NCBI GenBank assembly: GCA_036924285.1 | Contig: JAYKYS010000009.1 | Location: forward strand, 13,950,001 to 14,014,000 | From: Asterella californica | Lineage: Eukaryota > Streptophyta > Marchantiopsida > Marchantiales > Aytoniaceae | DNA: 64,000 nucleotides | Reading direction: 5' to 3' | Shown here: piece after piece, positions 49,534 through 60,700 of the stretch | How positions within the stretch are numbered: position 1 is the first letter of the stretch | Layout of the letters: each line of letters opens with the position of its first letter | Translations under genes and position numbers: made by a program | Notes under the pieces: generated by a model | The model's database searches: none | Told to the model about the DNA's origin: nothing | What the model saw: only the letters and a program-made list of their open reading frames with translations

Positions 49534-52328
49534 TTAGAAAGTAAGGACCTGAAGAACGAGGAAGATGTCCAGTGATACTGTACCCAAGCTACCCAAGAGC
49601 CACGGTGCTTTCGCTACCAGACCATTCCTGTCGGGATAAGAGATAAATCGCCTTGTAAAAGTGAGACAAGTCTGAACGGTATGCAAAGGCACCTAAGACT
49701 TCGGCCAAGAGCTACTCATACAGGACTCTGCCGCAATCAATCTCCCGTTAGATTAAACACTGGCTATCATTGCCACACTGCGAACACTATCTCCACTCAT
49801 ATGTAAATTAGCTACCGAGTCCAGAATTTTGTGGAGAAATATTACCGAGACTGTGATCGCATCAGTATAGAGATGCCCATGCAGGTATTCGCACACGCAG
49901 CACACGAAAGCATTGCCAAAGATAAACCCTCTGCGGATTGTCGTCGAGTATTCAGCGCAATTTGTGAAAAGCGAGAACCCAGATAAAACCCCGAGGATCC
50001 CCACCTGCAAGCAATCCAGAGCCCTAATTGATCAAAATCCACCAAAGAAAGGAGGACGAGACATTCTATTTTCCTAAGCATCCAGAACTGGCTGCCTTAC
50101 TTTCCAGAGAGCAAAAACTTGGGATTCCGGCACAGTGACAATACCCAAGCCATCCTCCTACGCTTCTCACCCACGGAGAACGCGAGCTCGTCCCGCAGAG
50201 GACACCAACTGTGTTCCAAAGCGAAGCTTTAGTTGGGCTCAATCCACCTATTACCGAGGTTGCACCGTGTGCTGAAAATCTAGGCAATCTGTCCACGAGA
50301 GTTCTTCTGTAACTTCTGATATGAGGTTGACGACTCTCCGACCGTCCCCGCTTTCCAAAAAAATTGGTCGAAGTCGCGACGCCAATAAAACTGGCCAAAC
50401 AAACAGCAGCCCTTACTGGTGGAATCGCCAAAAGATTCCATTTCACAGCCTTGCTGACTCTCAGTCTCAACCTCGTTCTCTCCAGCTCAAGTTTACGTAG
50501 GCTGCTGGTATGGTGAATGGTGAGTCTAGATGCTATTGGAGGGCCAGAATCCAAACCATAACGATTCACAACTGAGCGCTTATAGCGCTGCATCCCCTTT
50601 TCTGACGAAAATAACCGATAGCACTCCAGCTGTGGGAGGCCAAAGTATTTTGAGGTCTCCATACGCCTTTTCAGGCATCGGATCCACTCCTCCCTACTCA
50701 AACAGACAGAGGCACGGATAGCTTCAGGCTTCGTCTTCTCTCCCAGATTTCTGATTGTAACCCTTCCTTTCTCTTTCTCAGAAGGGGTTGACGAAATCTT
50801 CTTCCCGTGATCGGCATGAGGTGATTGATCCATACTAAGAGGGGACTGCATTGCATGGGCGATCATCGCAGCTCCTGAACGTCCAGCCACGAATGTGACC
50901 GGATGGTGGTGGTGAAGACTTTGGTGATGTCCCTGTTGATCTTGTACTGGACCACCCATGTCATGCTTGAAGCGCACATCCGCTCCTGCAGTACAACACA
51001 CACAACAACAACAACAAAGGTCAGGTTCGACATATTCGAACCAACCAATTCGACATATTCTGGAGCCCTTGGACCACTCTTCAGGATCAGGTTCCCGTCT
51101 AGAGTTTCCTACCCGCTTTCTTGCCACAAAAGCGAGATCCTTAACGAAGACCGGAATAAATTACACAGGTGATACAAAAGTGTTCCAATATGAAGACCTG
51201 AACAGACGTTTTCAATCTGTGCACAGAAAGTTATGATACCGAATGCTCCGCGAGGGGGGTCTACCTGACTCGGGAATCACGATGGTCATCTTGGCCAGCC
51301 GCTTCCTGAATTCGACAAGGTCATCCTTTGTGGGAGGTTCATACTCAGTGACCGCTTTGATAACTAAATCATCTACTTCCTTTTCTTCCTCTTCTAAAAC
51401 CAGCTTCTCCTTGGCCCGAATGCTGTAAACTATGTACTGCAATATGACATTTCCAACCACAAATCATTTCAAAGCTACCGAAGACACTATCTGAACTTCA
51501 GCTGATATGAAATTTGGAAACTTTCAGCATGATCTCGTGACGCCGTTAACCTCATACTAAGAAAAACTGCAACGTACCCCAATTAACATGCTAAAGACTG
51601 GAAGAAACCAGAGGAGCTACAGTTCAACTGCTACCAAAGGGATGTAAGGGACAATCCAAAGGCAAGATTAATAGCTAACATGATTACCTGACTTATAATG
51701 ATGCAGTCAGCGAGAATGAAGTACGTGGCAGTTAGAGTTTCCGTGGCCAACTGATCACCAGTCAGAAGGCAACCAAGCAGATTGAACGAGTCTCCCTGAA
51801 ACCAACAACATCAAATGGAGCTTAAGGCGCATTAAGATACAATATATTAATCGATTAGTGTCTCAGAATAGGCTGGCAAGAGTTGCTTGCGCGGAAAAGA
51901 ACTACTCCCTATGTTAAGAGTGGAAGACCTGATCCTTTTCCGAACTATTCTGGGTTTAGTCACACTGTAGCTTTCGAAGTCTGTTTCAGCTGACTAAGGA
52001 TTTCTTTGATTCCAAGAGAGCGTACAAAATGCATATTTTGCAGTTGAACGAAGTAAAGGTTGGAAAATCCACTTACAGTTAGCCATTGGAAAAGAAACCA
52101 AGGAGACAGAGCTTCAGCACTTTGGTGCTTGATGTTGCTTAGAAACTGTGGCAATTGCGCCACGATCCAAAATATGACCGAAGAGAGGCCAATGTAAAAG
52201 CCAGCTAAATCCCATGTCGTATAAACACAGTCACTGAACCAGTTCTGAACAAAAAGATTTGCGTTCGGCTCGCACTCGCAGGGTCCAGCTCTAAGCGTTC
52301 CAATCATACCGAAACCAGATAAGACCAT
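49534..52328 (-). CDS. PQ-loop repeat membrane transporter (YPQ/PQLC2-like), 6 coding exons
   Basis: Relatives (yeast YPQ proteins, animal PQLC2) export cationic amino acids from vacuoles or lysosomes; plants have several uncharacterised members. The exons are 52328-52077, 51795-51688, 51436-51265, 50985-50145, 50004-49846 and 49627-49534, giving 541 aa with all frames joining. The first PQ-loop is FWIVAQLPQFLSNIKHQSAE (PQ at residues 60-61), followed by GDSFNLLGCLLTGDQLATET, which is typical of the family. The second is FYLGSRFSQIALN, where PQ has become SQ. The protein ends in APWLLGSLGTVSLDIFLVLQ. Between them is a linker of about 280 aa, longer than usual, with a histidine cluster (HHQSLHHHH) near its start and a basic RKLELERTRLRLR run. 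The start is uncertain: I chose ATG at 52328, but the frame stays open to an acceptor-like CAG at about 52374, and an upstream non-coding or coding exon may exist. Confidence 0.87.
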
Positions 52329-53352
52329 AAAGCCCTCGAGGCGTCTAAAAGCTCCTGTTAAAGCCTTGCACACTGAATAATGATTTCTCCAGAATCACCT
52401 CATCTGAAGAGTTGTCCTTGCAATAATTCAACAAAATCTTCCTGTCCTTTCCCACATGTTATGCCCCTTGCAATAGAAGCAAAAAACGTCCCAAAGGTCG
52501 TGAAAATAGCAGAGCATCCAGCGTCAAGCATTTCTCTTGGCACACTTCTTAACCACAGCCTCTTATACACCAACATCAAGCCCAGTTGCACATGTATAGA
52601 CTGTCGAGAACCCCTCTAGAGGCAAACGCCGTTCAACAGGAAGTGTATTTGTCTCGCCTTTCACCTGCCACGTTCGGATCAACAAAGATTGATAAGCCCT
52701 GGGAACCGGACAAGAACCAGATCCCAAGAATTCTTCACGCTCTACGGCGTGCACCAAACAGAGGACAATGGTGCGATCAACGGGCACACGAGAAGAAGTG
52801 CAGGGACAAGGAACCGTCCGTGAACAAAAGACGCTAGAATTCTCTGACCAACAGAGCGCGAGGAGTGGAATTCGTCCTTCTCTTCTCACAACAGTCAAAT
52901 GCTGTCGATCCTTCCTCGACATTCCCCACGCGCACGCGCACACACATAAACATATACAGTCCAAAGGTACAATGCGGTTCGGCAGTCCTCTCACCTCGAT
53001 CACACGCACGGCGAGATCTGCTCCTTGCTCGCTTCCATCTCCCTGTGTCCTCCGCGTCTCATTTAACTGCTTCCTTGGGCTCTCTCACACTCCTCTTTCT
53101 CTTCCTCGCCTTTTACTGCTGCAACAGTTACAGTAAGGTTTTCCTTTCCCTTTTTCGTCGTCCATGTTCAATCTTTGGCGGGGTAAGGTTTTCCACCGAG
53201 CCCCGGAGCATTCTCTACCACTACAGCTTTCACTTGCTTCGTCGTCGTCCTCCATCGCTTCTTACTTACTTACTTACCTCGGCCGCGCGCCCGCGGCGCT
53301 TTTGGCACCAGGCGCATCAGTGCAAATTACTGTCCTCCTCCCTTACACCGCC

Positions 53353-53466
53353 ATGGCCTCGTCGATCATTGGATTAGCGACCCCGGGAGCCAATTACCGG
53401 AGCTCTGGGATGCTAAACACGACATTCTGGTCAGGTCAGACAAGACCCACAGCTGACCAGGATTAG
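53353..53466 (+). other. Possible first-exon fragment with a strong start context
   Basis: CCGCCATGGCC is a good plant initiation context. It opens a 37-codon frame (MASSIIGLATPGANYRSSGM) after a CT-rich leader, the arrangement of a plant 5' UTR and plastid-type N-terminus. No further exon could be recognised downstream before AT-rich DNA starts at 53870. It may be an orphan 5' end or chance. Confidence 0.2.
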
Positions 53467-54389
53467 CTCACTCGTTCACTCACTTCCGCATAACTGCAAT
53501 TTGGGTACGAGGTTGGCTCCTGGAGAATGAAAAGCCAGAGATGCATGCGGTGACTGCGCCGTGACGTGGCCGGGGACTCCCTCTACCCTGAGGGCCTCGC
53601 TGCTTGGAAGTCGGATGTGTCTACTGTAGTCGTCAAGTTGTGACTTCGGAATGTCACATGCAACTTTGCCAGCGTCGGGCTCCAGGGATTTGGGGTCCGG
53701 TCGTCGTACGTCTTTATGAGATGATTCCCCTTCCTCCGCAAAGTCCCTTAGAAATCGCGACGGTGCACTGCGTAGTCGTAGCAAACTACCGGTGGAATAG
53801 GGAGTGTCAAAGCTAAGAATGAAGATCTCTAACGGGAGAAGGAAAAACCGCAAAAAAACAAGCAAATATGCAGAGGTTTAATCTATTATTTCATAAATTT
53901 TTTAAGGGTTAGGTAACAAATGGAAATCATAAATAATTAATATATAATAGTTATTAGTTCTAAGATTTAGAAGTGTTGCAGTCTACTCATGTCTTGTGTT
54001 TATGTCTGAGTTCTTTTACGTTTCAAATTTTAAATAATAATTAATATTCATAAAATATGTTGGTTTTCAGTTAATTTAATAGAGAATTTTTATTTAACAT
54101 TTATATATTTTCTTGATCATAATTTTTACATGTATATTTTATCAGATGGCTTTGTATAGAATCATATATCGTTTACTGTATTATCTGTAAATGGAGAGAG
54201 TTATTTTATATCGTAACCATGTGCAAGGGCATCAACGGCTGTAAAAATCCTCACAGCGGAAAAGACCTAAAAAAAATTCAAAAAAGTTTATGTTAAAGAA
54301 TCACGAGAATGGAAAAATATATAATTTCGATTCACGATATAAATAATGAAATCTTTTTTCTCAATAACAAATGCAAGTCCGGTAAATGT

Positions 54390-54735
54390 ACAGTAGTATT
54401 CTGCCCCCTTCTACTGGCAGGAACTGAGGAGTCCCGCCGCCGTGTTTTCTTGCCTTCTTCCTTCTGTTTAGTGGGGGGGTTTGCCCTCCGGGGAACAAGG
54501 ACAATTGAGGAGCCCGCCCGGCACGAGGGTTAGACTGACCCCACGGTGTGGGTAGAAAACTGAGTCGTCTGACCGTCGGACCCAGTGGTCGTCTGAGCTT
54601 CCCGGGATGGCGGATAGCGATCAGTAACCAGTTGCTTACGCAGTCGTCTTCGACTGGCGGCGGGGCAAGAACTTTGGAAACTGGAGGAAGGGAAAGAGTT
54701 CCAGACCAGGTAGACGTCAACGTTGTGAGTGAAAC
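54390..54735. other. GC-rich island in AT-rich DNA
   Basis: About 345 bases with much higher GC than both flanks stand between very AT-rich blocks. The style (CCCGGCACGAGGGTTAGAC, GGGATGGCGGATAGCGATC) reminds me of bryophyte mitochondrial non-coding DNA, so an organelle-derived insert is possible. No gene motif was found. Confidence 0.3.
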
Positions 54736-55083
54736 AGTTTTACTTCTCAAGATTTATACTGTCGGTGGATCTATTTTGAAATATTGTCATTTTATTAATG
54801 GATTCAATTTTTAATTATTGATCTTCAGAAGATAATGTACCGTTTCAGTTACATCCTGAGAGGGTAAGAAAATGAGAAACAAAAGAAAAATCAATACTGT
54901 ATGTATGTTAATGTATCAAATAATATAACAGACTATTGTAGTGCAGAAACGCGATAAATCGCATTTTGCGGGTTCGCATTCAGAAACTTAGAAACTGGAA
55001 AGTTATGCAAAGGATGGTTATCATGATTAAGTGATCATCCCAACACAGAATCTGCTAAAGTAAATCTAAATTATAAATTAGTA

Positions 55084-55134
55084 CGTCATTACTAAGTTGT
55101 GCTTGATCTCATATCAAGCAACTTAGTAATGACG
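55084..55134. repeat. 22-bp inverted repeat with 2-nt bulge
   Basis: CGTCATTACTAAGTT, bulge GT, GCTTGAT, loop of 5 nt, ATCAAGC, AACTTAGTAATGACG. Both stem parts pair perfectly apart from the bulge. It could be a transposon end pair or a small hairpin RNA; nothing nearby decides. Confidence 0.85.
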
Positions 55135-57487
55135 GTGAATATGAAAATTTCAAGGTTTCTTGGAGCTGAAGAGAATCTTTTCTTTATACTCAAAGTGGAC
55201 TGCGAGCATAAAATAAATATTCTTTTTCGAGCTTTTACAGCCATACTTGGGGTTTAAGAATGCTGTGCCCAACCTACCAATCAAGGTGTGATCATGCAAA
55301 TTTCTGGCCAGACGAGGTGGTTTCGAGCTCACCTTCTCATCGATTCCGTTTTGCAGCTTGTTCCTACATTATTTACACGACGGTCTGCGTTTTGGTTTTC
55401 CCAACCTGTTCGACTTTTGCATAGTCTTCTTCTCTTTGACAGTTTTACCCCCCGCATGGGACAGCGGATTACATCGAATTCCTAACTTGTTCTACACATA
55501 TAGTGGTTGGTCTCTTTCTCGATACTCAAAATCGTCAGGGCAGGGCAGGGCAGGAATAGAAGCATGGGACTGTAGGTTGACGGATATACCTCATTTCAGG
55601 ACGTTCTCCCGCTAGAATTGAACATTTTCTCTCGAGATAGGAGGGTCGAGAGAGGAGCGAGTTCATGTGCCTTACGATTTCCTCCGACACAGCGACACGT
55701 TGCCTGCCGCAAAGCCCTGAACAGTATCTGTGCAGGGGATTCCAAACAATGACCGAGCTGCAGCAGTCGTGCAGGTCGCTTGTAATGTGGAGCTGCAAAA
55801 TTTAGCAGTCAACTTCTGCATGTGCGACCCGGCCTCTGAGTGAGACTCCGCGTATCATGCGGCCCTAATGACGTGTGAGCGAGTAAAACTCAGCTGTCTC
55901 ACGAGTTCTCCCGTCCTTCTTAGCTTTGCTGATCGGCAACTGAACAAAACGATACAGGCCATGACGTATAAACAAAGTCACACACGACGGCTTGCTGAAT
56001 CCGGATAAGATGATAGTACCTGCAATTCGTGATTAGGGTCTTCTAGACTTGCGTGAAACGAAGTAGTCTTGCTCACTTTCTGCAAGGGTCTATCTAGAGC
56101 ACGAGCTTTCGTCGTCTCACAAGGAATCGAAACTCATGTTAGAAAACTTCCTCAACGCGCTTCGCGAATGGCGGATTCAGGTGCGCTAACGGACGAGACG
56201 CAGCTGAGATTGGAGAGTTTTGACACTCCAGAAGTCTAATCTGCATTTGAACAGACTCGTATAATAGGCTCAAGGTGCGAGTCCATGGGGCTCTCCATTG
56301 TTTCCATTGGTCTTAATAGGAAACCTGGATATCTTTCGTGCTCTGCTGTTTGACCGAAAAATAAAACGTCACTTCGAAAGAGCGACCTGCTCAGAGTTTA
56401 GGGTTCGCAGATAGTGTAATCAGGGTGAACTTAAGTAGATGAGACACGATAGCGATTACTTCTCTCGCCAGGAGTTGTTCTGAGGCTTGACAATGACCGC
56501 ACTGCGCACCTAACCTCATACCTGGGGATGGTAGCACTGAGTAGCGCAGCACTTTGTAACAGCCTCACGAGAAGTCGACATCGTGTACTTACTCATGTTG
56601 GAGCTCCCGAGGAAAAGCTCCTTGGTGCGTGTGAACGCCCCCATAATTGACTGAGTTACCGGAAGCGGCTTCATGTACAGCATCCAGTAACAGCATCCAG
56701 TAACAACCAGCAATTGACGCGTCTCGGTTTCACCTCGCTAACTGTGTCATTGCCCCAAGCGCAAAGATAATGTGATGGACACTACTCTGGAACTAAGTTG
56801 ATAACACCTGTTGCTGCTTACGCTCCACTTACTTCTTCCCCACGGTCTTCCCATCCGTTTGGTACTCATTGCGTCGCGCTTTTCTTCCGCTCCACTTACT
56901 TCGAAACCTTGCATGTGGTTAGAATCCAAAGTACAGACGACATGTCTCAAAGCACGCACATTTTCTTGCATAGAAGCAACCAGATACGCGATAGCAGGCT
57001 CCGCTTTCGTACTAGACTGTGATCTTCGATGAAGGCTTTATTGCAGTAAAGAGCACTGCTGGTATGAATTTACAGGATTTCATCCGAATAAATGTCTTCC
57101 GGGGAGAAGATGGTCGGGTCTCCCAAATGCAACGACTGAGTTTGAGAAGTAAAATCTGAACCGTTCAGAAACAAACAGCTACCACTAGCCATATTCGACT
57201 CAGCTTCCAGTTGTTAACACACGACTGCAACGTCTCTCAAGCTCCGTACATATAACCAGACCTCAGAAACTTAAAAGGCTTCAACAATTCATCCCCGACA
57301 GATTTGTTCCTGTGTCTTTCTCAACAGCCACAGGACAAACCATTTATAACCCTCACGTAAGTACAAGAATTACAAGATACCACGAGTACCATATGGCCAA
57401 TCCTTGATGTGATGTTTAGAACTCTGATTACAACCTTAAACTCTAAAGGCTCTGTTCACTTGGGAGGATCTTTGCCCGTTGATGTAT

Positions 57488-57518
57488 TACACTTCTCGCT
57501 CTACGAGTGAGAAGTGTA
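57488..57518. repeat. Hairpin in the 3' flank of the EDR2-like gene
   Basis: TACACTTCTCGCTC, 3-nt loop, GAGTGAGAAGTGTA; 13 of 14 positions pair, and the remaining one is a wobble on one strand. It lies about 250 bp downstream of the EDR2-like stop, so it may be in the 3' UTR. A second inverted repeat (GTTGATAATC and GATTATCAAC, 57572-57614) is even closer to the stop. Confidence 0.6.
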
Positions 57519-57767
57519 GCAAGAATGCAGTGACATGTTGAAGAAACGTCACACAACCATACTGTTCCCTAGTTGATAATCAAAAACTTGTGACTTAAGA
57601 AGATGATTATCAACACTCTGTCGCCTTACACGGCTGCAATAGCAGTCGAATAATTTGGTTGGATACTTCTTCTGTCCATGAATTGTCGGTTGTTTACATC
57701 GTTTCTGTACATAAAATGTTAGTTAAATTCTTCGTTCCGTGAGTTACATACCTACAACACGTTACCT

Positions 57768-60700
57768 TCACGGTGAGCTGGGTACACCATTACTGTCTTC
57801 ACAACCCATAGAATGAGCAGTACTACCTCCTTGCAACGTCTTGTAGTCACCGAAGTCAAGTTTGTGCAGTCTCAAGGCAGCTAGTACTTGCTCCGGTAAT
57901 TCCTCTTGCTTGGTGGCCTGAAATAAGAAACCCAGAAAGCAGGAAGACATTCAACAAACCCGCAGATATGTACACAAGTCAAACAGCATACTTGTTGCCC
58001 TCTACCAGGTTTTGTGGAAGCAAGAGCGAATCATATCCACAAAAAGAATGCTTCTGCTGCCAATCTGTCCGATTGACTGGCAGCTCGCTGCCACTTGCTT
58101 TCCTTGTTTATAAAACGGTAGTGACCATGAATAAGGGCGGCATAGGGGAAACCCCACCTGAATAGTCAAACCAATATCTAGGACACAGTGTTTCAGACGT
58201 TCTCTGAACGTATCAAAGCCCTTCCTTGCGATGTAGCTAAACCGATGAACGTCCAAGTCCACCTCAAAATAGTTTGCTCCCTGAAAACACCAGTGATTCA
58301 AGACATATATTCATACGTAAGGACCTTAGCGCACGATCTGGGTTGCTTCTCTCTTGTACGAAAACCTCCACAAGAGCACAGTCCTAGAAGAAAACTAACT
58401 GCAGTTAAGTTACTAGTTGCTCAAGAAGTCTAAGACCAACTCCGTATAGCAGGTCAAGCGAGTAAGGTCCGTTCAACCAGATTCACATCGTGTGTACGGA
58501 CGCTTAAGTCCATAGTCTATTAAAGACGCACGGACAATAAAGACATCGACAGAACAACTCTGCTTTTCACGACCCCGACAGAAGCTATAGATGAATATTT
58601 GGGAAAGGTACCCTGTAGAAGCAATGTTGCGGTCGGGACAAAACAGGTTTCTCATTGTAGTTCGCAAGTAGCTTCTTTTCGGCCCCACTAAAATGTATCT
58701 CTTCAGGATTCACCAACCGTGCAACAACTTTCAACCTATCTCTGAAGGCATGGTGTGTTTCTCCTACAAAAGCTTTCACCTTCTCCATCTCATCACAAAA
58801 GAATTTCTGCACCACAAGTTGAAACATACGGTGTTCAGGTTAAATGCTTTCCCATGATGACTGGCAGAGACCAACTCATAAGGATTCAAGAGAGATGTGC
58901 CGTACAGAAACTGTTCAGTTTCATCCATGGTGTCTACTTTAGATAGCATGATACGTAACTCCACAGTTCAAGCTGGATAAGGATACCAAAAGTAATCCAG
59001 AGCTACAGAAAAAGTGTTTTCCCACCCTTAGCATCTCCTTCACGAAAGGAGGAGCTTGCTGTATTGACTCCTCTGAAATCTTGAAGTAAAGGACGAGACT
59101 CAATCCGTCCCCATCACTGTCGCCCAAAAAGATTGCAGGTGGGTATAACGGAAGCTAGAATGGCACACAGACACATTCGTCAGTTTGAGCACGGTCAAAC
59201 TACACGGAATCAAGCGAGGGTGGAGCGCGCTCAGCGAGACTTAAAACTTGCCGGTTAGAAGATAGAGCGGAGATGCTTACCTGGATATTAACAATAAAAA
59301 CGCCTGGTAGAGCATCTGATCGAGGTAAAGAATCTTGGGAAGGTAATTTCACATACTGAGCAATATGATCCAGTTTCTGCGATGACATAAAAAGATCGAC
59401 TCCGACTGGAACAAAAGTAGCATAGTTGGGAGCAGCATACTTCTTCTTGTCCCTGTTCCATCATTGGGTGAAAAGTATTAGCTTAGATTGCGGTAACGTT
59501 AATCTTGCTGAAAAGATGTAACTAATACTATGGTCTCCGGATATTTTTACAAGAATCAGCCATTAAAGCTTTCCAACTGAAGGGTTGCCAGTTTCAACGA
59601 ATATCAGGAATCACATTCAGATCTGTGGAAGAAAGTCAAATAAACAAATCCGCTAAGCTTGATCTTCACCTTCCGTAAGCTAGTATAACTTTATATATCC
59701 TACGCAGTTCTTCAATCTACAAAGAAACAATATGCTACAGCCTATGTGGTTACCAGCGCAACGCAAGAACTACCAACATACACTAAAAGGTAACCCGTGA
59801 ATTTGAAACCCAGGGAAGATGAACTCATTTAGCTTTTCAACCATAGACCCCGCGCCGTGGCTGGACGGTGCTAGCAAAACCAGAGAAGCATACAGCAAGA
59901 AGAAAGATGGAGTAAATTTACGCTAAAATTGTCCGTCTTTTTAGCAAAAGTCTTTTTAACCAGAGATCATGATGTTGGGAATGTGTAGCAAACGGCATAC
60001 TCCCAACAGCAGGAACAGGCCACCAGGTATAGAAACAATGAGCATAACTTCTGAAAGATGAGATGCAGACTAATATACGCGTAGTGCAAGAGAAACATCC
60101 TTAGACCTACACCCTGACCGCTCATCACTCCAAGTCGTGAGCAGTGTCTAGAAGTTCTTCAGAGCATGACAGAAAATCTGACAGGAGATAAGAAACATAC
60201 ATGTACGACAAGGTAAGTGAATAACCAACGCTAAAGAGATAGCAAAAAGGGGAGAGAATGAATGAGATACTCTTAGAATTTACGATTAAAAGAGAAACAT
60301 ACATTGAGAAAGCATAGCATACAGAAGCAGCTGCAAGCCGAACATCGCAACATAGAATGCTTGAAAACTAGAAATGTTATGAGGCCAATATAAGCAAACA
60401 TCTTCCAAGATGCATATTATTAACAATCTGCGCTGGAAAAGAAACTGAAGATGAAAACAGCAACAGACCAGGCAAACAGTTCCTAAGAGGTAGAGTGTAA
60501 ATTAAGCGAAATGTAAAATTTCAACCATACCAAGGAATGTGACAAAAGGGGGCATCTTAGTCATCATACAAGGAGACCGAACCATGATCACAGAGCAAGC
60601 AACCAGCACAGAATCTATGCACATAACCATAAGGACAGGATACAGCAACTATGAAGAAAACCACAACCAAGAAAGCAAAAATGAAGCAAGAACGATCAAC

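Larger units (their letters stand above)
52329..57767. other. No confident gene; CT-rich flank, small hairpins and a GC-rich island
   Basis: The left part (52330-53350) is the upstream flank of the PQ-loop gene and is CT-rich on the plus strand. A small frame at 53353 and a GC-rich island at 54390-54735 are described separately. Frames between 55150 and 57050 overlap in several phases and carry no motif. A 13-bp direct repeat (CAGCATCCAGTAA) lies at about 56678-56705. Confidence 0.45.

Noticed and set aside
50863..51236. Plus- and minus-strand frames around 51 kb, including the 5' extension of the 353-codon frame beyond 50985
   Set aside because: The GT-AG junction at 50985/51265 joins the PQ-loop exons in phase, so the extra part is intron read-through.
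52865..53377. 170-codon plus-strand frame
   Set aside because: It lacks a good ATG and is composed of CT-rich low-complexity DNA. It overlaps the upstream flank of the PQ-loop gene and two other frames.
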